DNA from: Streptomyces sp. P3
GTDB taxonomy: Bacteria > Actinomycetota > Actinomycetes > Streptomycetales > Streptomycetaceae
Direction: 5' to 3'
NCBI GenBank assembly: GCA_016893485.2
Contig: JAFEKX020000001.1
Coordinates: forward strand, 4,712,001 to 4,776,000
DNA: 64,000 nt
Position 1 is the stretch's first letter, and every line of letters starts with the position of its first letter. The notes under the pieces are model-generated. The model was not told the DNA's origin and searched no databases. It worked only from the letters and a program-made list of their open reading frames with translations. Positions 47,804 to 56,395 of the stretch are shown one piece after another. Position numbers and translations under genes: made by a program.

Positions 47804-48303
47804 ACAGGCCGTCCGGTCGCCGATCCACGCGATCTCAGGATCACCCGACAAGTCCCTGACCGAGATCTTCCTGCCCGACTACGGCCCACGGCTGGAAGCG
47901 GCCAAGCAGCGTCTCCGCACTGACCTGCACGACGAAACCGCCGGTGACACCGGGGAATCACGCTGCAGTTCACGAAGGGTGATGGGAGCCCAACCCCGTC
48001 GTCCTGCCACCTCAGCGCCCGAAACTCCTGCGGCTGACCACCGTCCGCCAGGCTCGGAGCATCAACCGGACGTCTGGTGATCCGGCGCTTCTCCGTCGCC
48101 ACGCGCACCACCGATCTCCCGAAGGCGCCCTTCAGACAGGGCAAAGGCGCCGGCCGCCCACGGTTCCAGGGGAACGTAAACGCCTCACCCCCCGCGCCCA
48201 CAACTCCGCTTCGCCACCCCGCACTTGGACAGCAGGGGCGGTCAAGACCACAAGGTTGGTCATACGGCGTGCCACAGCCATCGGCGCGTGATCAGCTGGT
48301 GGC
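47804..48303. other. Degraded stretch with a possible gene fragment
   Basis: On the plus strand, 47809-48037 has coding character without a start codon: SPDKSLTEIFLPDYGPRLEA, AKQRLRTDLHDETAGDTG, and after one missing base ITLQFTKGDGSPTPSSC to a TGA at 48035. It may be the tail of a decayed gene. Nothing supported was found in 48038-48303. Confidence 0.3.
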
Positions 48304-48768
48304 GTGGAGACCATCATCGCCAGTGGCATAGCCGTTCTGGGGACTCTGCTCGGTTCGGGGATCACTCTGGCGTTCCAGCAGCGCACCACCGTCAGGAGTC
48401 ACGAGTTCGCGCGCAGCGAGAGACTCCGGCAGGAGCGGCTCGACGCCTACTCCGTCTACGCCGGGGCCCTGCTCAACTATCGCCGCTGCCTTGTCCACCT
48501 CTGGTACTGCGAACACGAACAGCCGCCCCCGGAGGACGCCGACGCCGTACGCATCCGGGCGTACGACCTGCGTTCCAACGCCCAAGAGGCCCTGTTCCGG
48601 GTGCAGATGCTCACGGATGACGAGGCACTGAGCACGGTCGCGGAGGAAGTCCTCGCCGACATCACGATGCTGCCCAAGGCCGACAACCGGGTCGAGTTCG
48701 ACGCTCTCAGGGTGCGAACTCGCGATGCCATCAGCCGACTTGTCAGCCAGGGCAAGCAACACCTTTGA
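48304..48768 (+). CDS. Membrane-anchored coiled-coil hypothetical protein
   Basis: 154 residues, intact, from GTG 48304. An N-terminal hydrophobic helix (IIASGIAVLGTLLGSGITLA) is followed by a predicted helical, charged region (SHEFARSERLRQERLDAYSV, YAGALLNYRRCLVHLWYCEH, EEVLADITMLPKADNRVEFD). This pattern occurs in small uncharacterised actinobacterial proteins. No function can be assigned. Confidence 0.65.
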   Translation: METIIASGIAVLGTLLGSGITLAFQQRTTVRSHEFARSERLRQERLDAYSVYAGALLNYRRCLVHLWYCEHEQPPPEDADAVRIRAYDLRSNAQEALFRVQMLTDDEALSTVAEEVLADITMLPKADNRVEFDALRVRTRDAISRLVSQGKQHL

Positions 48769-49160
48769 GGCGTACGCCGGACAGGAAGTGCGCGGCCGGC
48801 GCTGACAGGTCACCTCTTGGTCATCGACGGAGCCCGACCGTCGGTTGGGTCCCGGACACGTTCTCCGGGCCGCCCCGGACAGATCGGGGATGCAACCATT
48901 CCCTACGGAGCTGGAACCCCCGGAAGCCGGCCGCGCGCTTGCGACCATAGCCGTGGGCACTGACAACGGGTCTGCCGGAGACGGTCTGTTGGGGCACTCC
49001 CGTGGTCCCTCGACGCACAACGCCCGCCGCGGACACGGAGGTTGTGCGTCGGCCGACAGCTCGTCCTACGGCAGTTCTGGCAGCCCTACGGCCGCTTCAC
49101 CACCGTGAGGTCATCGCGATACCCCGCCCCGGAAACGCAGGTCGCGGGGCGCCGACCCTC
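48769..49160. other. Gap with no supported gene
   Basis: 392 bp between the coiled-coil protein and the 3' end of the NmrA-like gene. Short open frames in both directions show no conserved motif, ribosome binding site or Streptomyces codon bias. No clear repeats or hairpins. Confidence 0.4.
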
Positions 49161-50000
49161 TCACCGGAACGCCGCGACATTCCGCTCGGCCCAGTCCGCG
49201 AAGGTACGCGGCGCTCGTCCCAAGACCCGTTCCACGTCCGGGCTGATCTGGAGTTCCGCCGGGGTCGGGGCGCCGAGGATGGTGAGGGTGTCTTCGGCCA
49301 GTTCTGGGGGCATGGCCTGGGACATGGCGGACTTGGCCTCGGCCCGGGTGAGGTCGTGGAAGTGGACCGGGGTGCCCAGGGCTGTGGCGATGGCGTCGGT
49401 TTGGGCGCGGGGGTGATGACCTCCGGGCCGGTCAACTCGTAGGTGCTGCCCGTGTGTTCGTCGGTCAGGAGGCAGGCCGCCGCCACCTCGGCTATGTCCG
49501 TGGGGTCGATGATCGGTACGCCCACGTCGCCGAAGGGTGCCGCTACGACCCGTTGGGTGCGGACGGACTCGGACCACCACAGGGCGTTGGAGGCGAAGCC
49601 GCCGGGGCGGAGGATGGTCCACTCCAGGGTGGAGTCCCGTAGGACGTCCTCCAGGGCACGCATCGCTACCCGGGTCGGGCCGAAGGGCCGGGTCGACACT
49701 CTCCTGACTGGAGAGCAGGACGACGCGGCGGATTCCGGCGGTGTCGGCCGCGCGAATGATGTCCGCGGGGTTGGAATCGGGGGCGTGCAGGTCGCCGGAG
49801 AGCAGGAGGAACAGCGCCTTCGCTCCGGTCAACACGGGTGTCAGGCTTGCCGGTTGGGCCAGGTCGGCGACCACGTGGCGGACGCCGTCCGGCACCGCCG
49901 CCGTGTGCCTGGACACCGCCGTCACCTCCTGGCCCGCTTCCGCCAACGCCCTTGTCAGCGGCCTGCCGATGTTGCCGGTGGCCCCGGTCACCACGATCAT
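49161..50000 (-). CDS. NmrA-like NAD(P)-binding oxidoreductase, two frameshifts
   Basis: About 279 residues from ATG 50000. The cofactor motif is MIVVTGATGNIGRPLTRALA (NAD(P)H:quinone-oxidoreductase QorB/NmrA type). Further matches: ALFLLLSGDLHAPDSNPADI, IRRVVLLSSQESV, and after an indel near 49700 LRDSTLEWTILRPGGFASNA and VPIIDPTDIAEVAAACLL. Another indel near 49410 is compensated before LGTPVHFHDLTRAEAKSAM. Divergent from an HxlR regulator at 50093, the usual QorB/HxlR pairing; probably a quinone or carbonyl-stress reductase. Confidence 0.88.
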   Translation of the reverse strand: MIVVTGATGNIGRPLTRALAEAGQEVTAVSRHTAAVPDGVRHVVADLAQPASLTPVLTGAKALFLLLSGDLHAPDSNPADIIRAADTAGIRRVVLLSSQESVDPALRPDPGSDACPGGRPTGLHPGVDHPPPRRLRLQRPVVVRVRPHPTGRSGTLRRRGRTDHRPHGHSRGGGGLPPDRRTHGQHLRVDRPGGHHPRAQTDAIATALGTPVHFHDLTRAEAKSAMSQAMPPELAEDTLTILGAPTPAELQISPDVERVLGRAPRTFADWAERNVAAFR

Positions 50001-50060
50001 GTTCAGCTCCTTGTCGCCCGTACTTCCGTGGGCCTCACGCTAGGAGCCGGGCTAACTTTC

Positions 50061-50084
50061 GGTAAGGACATACCCCGAGGTAAG
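50061..50084. promoter_or_regulatory. GGTAAG repeats, candidate HxlR operator
   Basis: GGTAAG occurs at 50061 and 50079 as a direct repeat, with GGTA-N6-TACC symmetry at 50061-50074, just before the HxlR start and 60 bp before the divergent NmrA-like gene. The same GGTAAG element forms a palindrome at 52230. Confidence 0.5.
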
Positions 50085-50092
50085 CTCCTCAC

Positions 50093-50466
50093 GTGACTGA
50101 AGGCTTGCAGCGCAGGCGGGTTGAGGCCGGGGCTCGGTATGACGTGTTTCACACCGACTGCCTCGCGCGGGATGTCGTCGACCACGTCACCAGCCGATGG
50201 GGATCTGGGTGCTGATCTCCCTGCGCCGCAACAGCCTCCGGTTCTTCGAACTGCGGGAGAGCATCCAGGGGATCAGCGAGAAGATGCTCGCCCAGACCCT
50301 GCGCTCCCTGCTCGAGGACGGCCTGATCTGGCGCGAGGTCGAGCCGACCACCCCACCCCAAGTCACCTACGGGCTCACCGAGTTCGGGCGTGATCTCGGG
50401 GAGCCACTGTCGGAGCTCTTCGATCGCATCACCCGGCGGTTGTCGGAGCGGGACGCGGAACAGTGA
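50093..50466 (+). CDS. HxlR-family transcriptional regulator, one frameshift
   Basis: About 124 residues from GTG 50093. CLARDVVDHVTSR joins, after one missing G near 50208, to WGIWVLISLRRNSLRFFELR. Recognition helices: ESIQGISEKMLAQTLRSLLE; wing: DGLIWREVEPTTPPQVTYGL; then TEFGRDLGEPLSELFDRI. Cys in FHTDCLARDV near the N-terminus is in the position of the redox-sensing cysteine of YodB/QorR-type HxlR proteins. It most likely represses the divergent NmrA-like gene in the absence of quinone or aldehyde stress. Confidence 0.87.
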
Positions 50467-50577
50467 CCCCGGGGAGACCCCTAGCCCCGTAGGCCCCTAG
50501 GGCCCGTAGCCCTCCCGACCTACAGCCCGTCACCCGTACGGCACCCTCACCGCGCGCGTCACCCTTCCGACCTGGGG

Positions 50578-51498
50578 TCACACCCCCGCCACCCCGGATC
50601 CGCTGACCGATGAAGAACGCAGCCCGATCCAACGCCTCGTCCGCCTCGTCCAGGACGCCCGCGAAGGACTGGAAGACATGCGGGACGTCGGCGGTGATGT
50701 CGAGGATGACGTCCACCCCGGCGTCCCTCGCGCGGGTGGCCATGCGGGTGGAGTCGTCCAGCAGGACTTCGTAGGTGCCCGCCTGCAGAAGCATCGGGGG
50801 AGGCCGGTCAGGTCGGCGGAGACGGCGGGGCTGAGCAGGGGGTGGTGGGGTCCTCTCCCGCGCGGTACATCGCTCCGGTGTACTCCAGGCCCTCGCGGGT
50901 GAAGTACGGGTCGACGTCCGCCTTGGTATCCATGCTTTCGCCGGTGCGGGTCGCGTCGAGGCCGGCGGAGAACGCGACGATCGCGGCGGGCAGGGGGCAG
51001 TCCCGCGTCGCGGGCGGCGAGGCAGGTGGTGACCGCGAGGCCGCCGCCCGCGGAGTCGCCAGCGAACACGATCGTCGCAGGGTCCTCGCCGCTGTCGAGC
51101 AGTGCGCGGTACGCGCTCAGGCAGTCGTCGATCGCGGCCGGGAACGGGTGCTCGGGGGCGAGCCGGTAGTCCAGCGAGTACGACCTGACCCTGGTTCGGG
51201 TCACCAGGTTCCCCGTAAGGGACATCGCCGTCTCCGGTGAGCCGACCACGAAGGCGCCGCCGTGGAAGTAGAGGATCGTCCCGGATCGCGGGGTGCCGGT
51301 CGGTTCGACCAGCAGTGCGGGGCTGTCACCGAGGGTCGTGGTGCGGGTGGTGAGCCCGGCCGGGACCAGCATCTCCGCCATCAACGCCCGGAAACCGGCC
51401 CGGAGTTCCTCCACCGAGGCGGGGGCCTCCGGCTCGGCGCCCTCCGGCCGGGGCCGCCGTACCATCGCGTCGATCTTCGCGCGCTGCTGCCTGCTCAT
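50578..51498 (-). CDS. HSL-family alpha/beta hydrolase (esterase), frameshifted
   Basis: About 306 residues from ATG 51498 (GGAGG upstream). The HSL oxyanion motif is TILYFHGGAFVVGSPET; DYRLAPEHPFPAAIDDCLSA follows; the nucleophile elbow is IVFAGDSAGGGLAVTTCLA. After indels near 50990 and 50795, LLSPAVSADLTGLP and MLLQAGTYEVLLDDSTRMAT lead to the acid and to His in TADVPHVFQSFAGVLDEADE. The end near 50578 needs one more indel. Divergent from the MarR gene at 51640, its probable regulator. Confidence 0.85.
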   Translation of the reverse strand: MSRQQRAKIDAMVRRPRPEGAEPEAPASVEELRAGFRALMAEMLVPAGLTTRTTTLGDSPALLVEPTGTPRSGTILYFHGGAFVVGSPETAMSLTGNLVTRTRVRSYSLDYRLAPEHPFPAAIDDCLSAYRALLDSGEDPATIVFAGDSAGGGLAVTTCLAARDAGLPPARRDRRVLRRPRRDPHRRKHGYQGGRRPVLHPRGPGVHRSDVPRGRGPHHPLLSPAVSADLTGLPRCFCRRAPTKSCWTTPPAWPPARGTPGWTSSSTSPPTSRMSSSPSRASWTRRTRRWIGLRSSSVSGSGVAGV

Positions 51499-51524
51499 GG
51501 TCGCCTCCGTCGCACGTACAACCC

Positions 51525-51614
51525 AAGAAACACACACTCAAGAACCGCACACTCAAGAACCGCACACTCAAGAACCGCATGCTCAAGAACCGCATGCCCA
51601 GGAATTACCTTCCC
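51525..51614. repeat. Six tandem 15-bp repeats in the esterase/MarR promoter region
   Basis: Six 15-bp units, AAGAACCGCACACTC and variants (CATGCTC, CATGCCC, AGGAATTACCTTCCC), run head to tail from 51525 to 51614 between the divergent esterase and MarR genes. Unlike other repeats here they lie in a promoter region and are AT-richer than the surroundings. Confidence 0.85.
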
Positions 51615-51639
51615 AGGAATGTAGATTAGACTATATGCC

Positions 51640-52116
51640 ATGGCATCCAAGTCAAGCCGTGGCCCGGTCGACCTCCCGAGCTTCTTCGCCGATCTCGTCC
51701 GTTGCGAGACCCGCCTCTACAACGCGCTCAACGACCGGCTTCGCGAGCGGCACGGAATCGTCACCTCGCAGTACGAGTCGCTGCGCTTCCTGCGCGACCA
51801 CCCCGGGTCCCGGGTCGCGGACCTCGCCACCGAGTTCGCCATCGGGATCGGCGCGAGCAGCAAGGCCGTCGACCGGCTGGAGAAGCAGGGGTGGGTCGTA
51901 CGGCGGACCAATCCGGCGGATCGCCGCTCGTCGCTGCTGGACCTGACCCCCGCGGGCCGGCACCTCATCGAGGCGGCGGAGGACACCTTCACCACGACCC
52001 TGACCGAGCTGACCGCGGACATCCTCAACGGTTCAGCGGGAGCGGCTGCCGTTCACGTTCTCTCGGAACTGCGCGCCGCTCTCGAACACGACCAGATCGG
52101 CCTGCCTACGGGCTGA
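51640..52116 (+). CDS. MarR-family transcriptional regulator
   Basis: 158 residues, intact, from ATG 51640. Dimer helix: FFADLVRCETRLYNALNDRL. HTH: LRDHPGSRVADLATEFAIGI then GASSKAVDRLEKQGWVVRRT. Wing: NPADRRSSLLDLTPAGRHLI. The C-terminal dimer helices are LTELTADILNGSAGAAAVHV. Probably controls the divergent esterase and itself; the tandem 15-bp repeats lie between them. Confidence 0.93.
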   Translation: MASKSSRGPVDLPSFFADLVRCETRLYNALNDRLRERHGIVTSQYESLRFLRDHPGSRVADLATEFAIGIGASSKAVDRLEKQGWVVRRTNPADRRSSLLDLTPAGRHLIEAAEDTFTTTLTELTADILNGSAGAAAVHVLSELRAALEHDQIGLPTG

Positions 52117-52229
52117 ACGGCACGCATGCCCTGTGCGGCTGTCGTTCCGATGGCGAGCGAGCCCGAGGCCGGTCGTCTGACGCTCGGCCACATTACCGAA
52201 ACGTAACCTACCGACGGGTATCACGAGTA

Positions 52230-52247
52230 ACTTACCCGTAGGTAAGT
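52230..52247 (+). promoter_or_regulatory. Palindromic operator upstream of the lipase
   Basis: ACTTACC-CGTA-GGTAAGT is a perfect inverted repeat of 7-bp arms, with a further imperfect GTAACCTACC-GAC-GGGTA copy 20-30 bp before it. It lies 100 bp before the lipase start. The half-site GGTAAG matches the repeats before the HxlR gene at 50061. Confidence 0.7.
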
Positions 52248-52347
52248 TCGAGACGAACCACTTCTCCAGCGGCGCCGGCGCACCCGTGGGACGCGGGTGC
52301 GCCGGCGTGCCGCCGCTTCCTGCCGGCCGCTTCACAGGAGGTTCGTC

Positions 52348-53773
52348 ATGCCCACCCCACCTGTCATGCCCACTACATCAGCCACGACCACCCCACCTTC
52401 CGCACCCGCACCCGCACCCGCACGCCAACGGCGCCTGCTGCACGCCTCGTTGACCATCGCCGTCTGTCTCACCGCCCAGGCGGTCGCCCTCACTAGCGCC
52501 ACCGCCGCCACCGCCGCCGCATCCCCCTCCGCCACGGCCGACGTCGTGTCCAGAGGCGTCACCATCCCCGAGTTCTACAACCCGCCCGCCACCCTCCCCG
52601 CCACCGACGGCGCCCTCGTCCGCAGCGAGCCGCTCCCCCTCGCGCTGAGCCTGCCGGGACTCGATGGCTCCACGCTGCCCGGCACCGCGACCCGCCTGAT
52701 GTACAAGTCCACGGACTCGAACGGGCAGCCCGTCGCCGTCACCGGCGCCTACATCGAACCGTCCGCCGACTGGTCGGGCACCGGCCCGCGCCCTCTCGTC
52801 GCGGTCGCACCCGGCACCCTGGGACAGGGCGACCAGTGCTCCGCGTCGATGGGGCTCGAACACCCGCTGTCCCTCAACAGCCAGACGGTGACCGTGGGTT
52901 ATGAGGATCTGGCGATCTACCGGCTCCTCGCGAAGGGCGTCGCCGTCGTCGTCACCGACTACGTCGGGCTGGGTGCCACCGACCGGCTGCACACCTACGT
53001 CAACCGGATCGACGAGGCGCACGCGGTGCTGGACGCGGTGCGTGCCGCGCGTTCGGTCGGCGGGGCCTCGGTCACCGCCGGTTCGCCGGTCGGGCTCTAC
53101 GGCTACAGCCAGGGCGGCGGGGCGACCGCGGCCGCCGCCGAACTCCAGTCGTCCTACGCCCCCGACGTCACCCTCGCCGGGACCTACGCCGGTGCCCCGC
53201 CCGCCGATCTGACCTCCGTCACCAAGGCCATCGACGGCAGCGAACTCGCGGGCGCGCTGGGCTGGTCGCTCAACGGGTTCCTGCAGTCCGACCCGTCCCT
53301 GAAACCGCTCGCCGAGGCGCATCTCAACGATGCCGGGAAGGCCGCGCTCACCGACCTGTCGACGATGTGCGTCGGCGACGCGCTGTTCGGCTACGCCTAT
53401 AAGAAGAGCACCAGTTGGACCACGGACGGCGAGTCCCTCAGTGAGATCATCGCCTCAACTCCCGCGCTGCAGAGCTTCCTTGACAGTCAGCCGCATCGGC
53501 ACGATGAAGCCGTCGGGCCCGGTCCGCCTCGCGACCGGAGTCAGCGACAACCTCGTCCCGCACGCCCAGGCCCGCCAACTAGCCCTCGACTGGTGCGCGA
53601 AGGGCGCCGACGTCACGTACAAACCCGTCGTCCTGCCCAGTGTCGGCAGCGCGCTCCTCAACCACTTCGCGCCCCTGCTCACCGACCAGGGCGCCGCCAT
53701 CTCCTGGCTCACCGACCGCCTCGCCGGCAAGGCCACGACCTCCAACTGCTGGACCATGCCGGTACAGCCCTGA
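52348..53773 (+). CDS. Secreted LIP-family (secretory) lipase, one frameshift
   Basis: About 475 residues from ATG 52348 (CAGGAGG upstream). Signal peptide: LLHASLTIAVCLTAQAVALT after a Pro/Thr tail. EFYNPPATLPATDGALVRSE begins the family domain; RLMYKSTDSNGQPVAVTGAY follows; oxyanion region VAVAPGTLGQGDQCSASMG; nucleophile GLYGYSQGGGATAAAAELQ. After one indel near 53490, the acid/His part is LVPHAQARQLALDWCAKGAD and LLNHFAPLLTDQGAAISWLT. Cys pairs (QCSAS, TSNCW) fit an exported enzyme. It hydrolyses triglycerides or esters outside the cell. Confidence 0.9.
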
Positions 53774-53816
53774 CCAGTCGGCCGAACGGGAATCGGCTGC
53801 GGCTTCGGTCGGATCG

Positions 53817-54371
53817 TCACCGGGGCGGAGTCGCTTCGCGATCTTCCCTACGACCGTTGCCGCCAACCCCTGCGCCATACCGCACAGTTGCTTGCCCGGT
53901 CGCGGCGCGTACACGGTGAGCTGGGACAGCTCGGTGGTCTCCTCCCCACCGAGTCCGTGTACGTGCGGTGCGGGGTCCGTACGGTGCAGCTGTCGTCCTC
54001 GGCCTCGTCGGCGACGACGTGGCTCTTGACGCCGGCGACGTTCACGGGCGTTCCGTCGTCGGCGTCGAGGGAGTTGTCCCGGCTGAACTGGACCTCGACG
54101 TCGCGCTTGCCGTCGTCGCTGGACCAGTCGCAGTCCCAGGCGCCGAACCCCCGGTCCTGGTTGTCGCGCCGGACGCCGGGGACCTGCTTGAGGTCGGTGG
54201 CGTCGAGCAGGTCGCAGGCGTCCAGGCGGGCCAGGGAGTTCGCTGCCGGTGCCGAGCTGCGGCGGGGTACCGGGCCGTCGGACAGGATGCCGACCACGTG
54301 AAACACCCCGCGGCGGCGACGGCGACTCCCTGCCCGTCGCTCCGGCTCCCCGGCGCCCGCAACCCGTCCAT
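53817..54371 (-). CDS. Probable lipoprotein (DUF3558-like), frameshifted
   Basis: About 184 residues. ATG 54371 gives a short N-terminus with a lipobox-like AVAAAGC; an indel near 54280 joins it to RRSSAPAANSLARLDACDLL. Then DATDLKQVPGVRRDNQDRGF, GAWDCDWSSDDGKRDVEVQF and VNVAGVKSHVVADEAEDDSC, and after an indel near 53945 LTVYAPRPGKQLCGMAQGLA. The CxxL...WxCxW pattern and cysteine spacing are those of actinobacterial DUF3558 lipoproteins. Start and end are uncertain. Confidence 0.6.
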
Positions 54372-54379
54372 GACCCGGA

Positions 54380-55579
54380 CTAGGCCCAGCTGACCGGGAG
54401 TTCGCGCAACCCGTACACGATGGCGTGCTGGTTGTAGGTGAGCTGGTCGGCGGGGACGGCCAGGCGCAGGGCGGGCAGGCGGCGGAGCAGGGTGGTCAGG
54501 ACGATCTGGAGTTCCACCCGGGCCAGGGTCTGGCCCAGGCACTGGTGGATGCCGTAGCCGAAGGCGACATGGCGGCGGGCGTCGCGGGTGAGGTCGAAGT
54601 CGGCGCCGGAGGGGAAGAGTTGCTCGTCGCGGTTGGCCGTGGACAGCATGCAGATCACGCCCTCGCCCGCCGGGATCGTCACCTCGCCCACCCGCACGGT
54701 CTCGGTCGCCGCCCGGCCGAGGCCGAGGTGGATGATCGTGAGGTGGCGCAGGAGTTCTTCCACGGCCCCGCGCGCCAACTCCGGTTGCTCGCGCAGAAGT
54801 TCCGCCTGGTCGGGGCCGCGGAGCAGGGCCAGCACGCTGACGGCGGTCATGTTCGCGGTCGACTCGTGTCCGGTGACCAGGAGCAGGAAGCCGAGTGACG
54901 CGGTCTCCTGGTCGGTGAGGTCGTCGCGGGCGGCGAGCCGGCTGAGGATGTCGTCGGCGGGCTCGCGCCGCTTGCGCGCAGCCAACTCGGCCAGGTAGAC
55001 CATGAGTTCGGCATGCGCCCGCTCCGCCTCGGGGCGGCTCGTGCGGTTGTCGAGGAGGGTGCGGCTGAGCGACTGGAACAGGTCGTGGTCCTCGTACGGC
55101 ACCCCGAGCATCAGGCAGATGACCAGTGACGGGATCGGCAGCGCGAAGTCCGCCACCAGGTCGGCCGACGTCCGCCCCTCGGTCATGCGGTCCACGGCCC
55201 GGTCGACGATGTCCTGGATGCCGGGGCGCAGTTCCTCGATCCGCTTGACCAGGAAGTCCTTGGTGACCATGCGGCGCAGCCGGGCGTGCTCGGGGTCGTC
55301 CATGCGGATGAAACTCGGCTTGGCGGTGGCCAGTTCGCGCTGTCCGGCGGAGAGGAACGGGAAGCCCGGGGTGCGCGCGTCCGCGCTGAAGCGGGCGTCG
55401 GCCAGCACCGCACGGACCTCGTCGTAGCCGGTGACCAGCCAGCACGCGGTGCCGTCCGGGAGCGTGGCGCGGGAGACGGCGGCCTCGCGGGCGGCGGCGG
55501 TGTAGGCGGGCGGCGGGTCGAAGGGACAACTGCCATAGGGGGCAGGGAGGTTGAGGGCGGGGCAGGTGGTGACGGTCAT
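54380..55579 (-). CDS. Cytochrome P450 (class I)
   Basis: 399 residues, intact, from ATG 55579, overlapping the CMD/ferredoxin stop (ATGA). Helix C region: SFIRMDDPEHARLRRMVTKD. Oxygen-binding I-helix: LGFLLLVTGHESTANMTAVS. ExxR-like region: LARGAVEELLRHLTIIHLG. Heme-binding loop: RRHVAFGYGIHQCLGQTLAR with the Cys ligand. Last gene of the minus-strand biosynthetic cluster, next to its likely electron donor. Likely hydroxylates an acyl-carrier-bound or released fatty-acyl/polyketide product. Confidence 0.94.
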   Translation of the reverse strand: MTVTTCPALNLPAPYGSCPFDPPPAYTAAAREAAVSRATLPDGTACWLVTGYDEVRAVLADARFSADARTPGFPFLSAGQRELATAKPSFIRMDDPEHARLRRMVTKDFLVKRIEELRPGIQDIVDRAVDRMTEGRTSADLVADFALPIPSLVICLMLGVPYEDHDLFQSLSRTLLDNRTSRPEAERAHAELMVYLAELAARKRREPADDILSRLAARDDLTDQETASLGFLLLVTGHESTANMTAVSVLALLRGPDQAELLREQPELARGAVEELLRHLTIIHLGLGRAATETVRVGEVTIPAGEGVICMLSTANRDEQLFPSGADFDLTRDARRHVAFGYGIHQCLGQTLARVELQIVLTTLLRRLPALRLAVPADQLTYNQHAIVYGLRELPVSWA

Positions 55580-56335
55580 GAGTGGGCGGTCTCCTCGTGG
55601 TCGACGAGTGTGATGGCGCCGCCGGGGCACAGGTCGGCGGCGAAGCGCACCTCGTCGGCGTAGCGCGCGTCCGGGTCCGGGACGAGCAGGGTGACCCGGC
55701 CGTCCGACTCGTCCTGCTCGAACACCTCGGGCGCCGCGCCCACGCACTGGCCCGCGCTGCAGCAGCGGTCCCGGTCCAGGAGCACGGTGAGCGAGGGCTG
55801 CCGGTCGGAGGGGGTGCGGAGGGTGTTGAGCGTCGTGCACATGGTGGCGGTCTGGCCGGCCAGGACCAGGAGTTCGACGAGTTGCTCGGGGGCGAGGGAG
55901 CGGGCCAGCCGGTCCCAAAGACCGCCGGGGATGGGCGAGTTGGCGGCCAACAGGTCGGCCGCCTCCAGGAGGGCGCGGTCCTCCGGCTGCCAGGGGTGGA
56001 CGGCCAGGCCGGCCGCCGTCGCGTCGATCTCCACGCCGGTCAGCCCCGCGTCCTCGGCCGGGACGCGGTGGCGGCCGTGGACGTAGGGCGCGTCGAGCCG
56101 GTGCGCGACCCGCAGCACGACCAGCTCGCGTCTTCGGTGGCCGAGGGTGCCCTCGTGGGTGAGGACCCGGGCGAGGGAGAGCCAGGCGTGGGCGAGGACG
56201 GGGTGGTGGGCGAGCGTGCCGAACAGGTTCTCCCGGCCCGGGCCGTCCTGGCGGGAGTCGGCGAGCAACGACCGCAGGACCGGGGGCCATTGGGCGGGCG
56301 GGAGGAGGGATGCGCGGGGTGCGGGCCTTGGTCAT
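55576..56335 (-). CDS. Carboxymuconolactone-decarboxylase domain fused to a [3Fe-4S]-type ferredoxin, one frameshift
   Basis: About 253 residues from ATG 56335. MTKARTPRIPPPA joins, after one indel near 56295, to QWPPVLRSLLADSRQDGPG. The CMD/AhpD-like half: ENLFGTLAHHPVLAHAWLSL, HRRRELVVLRVAHRLDAPYV, EDAGLTGVEIDAT, LLAANSPIPGGLWDRLA. It has no CxxC, so AhpD peroxidase activity is unlikely. The last 65 residues form a P450-type ferredoxin: LTVLLDRDRCCSAGQCVGAA, PEVFEQDESDGRVTLLVPDP and FAADLCPGGAITLVDHEE. Overlaps the P450 gene. Such a fusion as a P450 redox partner is unusual. Confidence 0.85.
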
Positions 56336-56395
56336 GGGGTTCTCACCTTCTTACGGTGCCGGGGTCTGGGGAGTTGCCGTGGTGGCCGGACACCT

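Noticed and set aside
55576..56335. AhpD alkylhydroperoxidase function for the CMD domain
   Set aside because: The CxxC redox pair needed for AhpD activity is absent from the CMD part.
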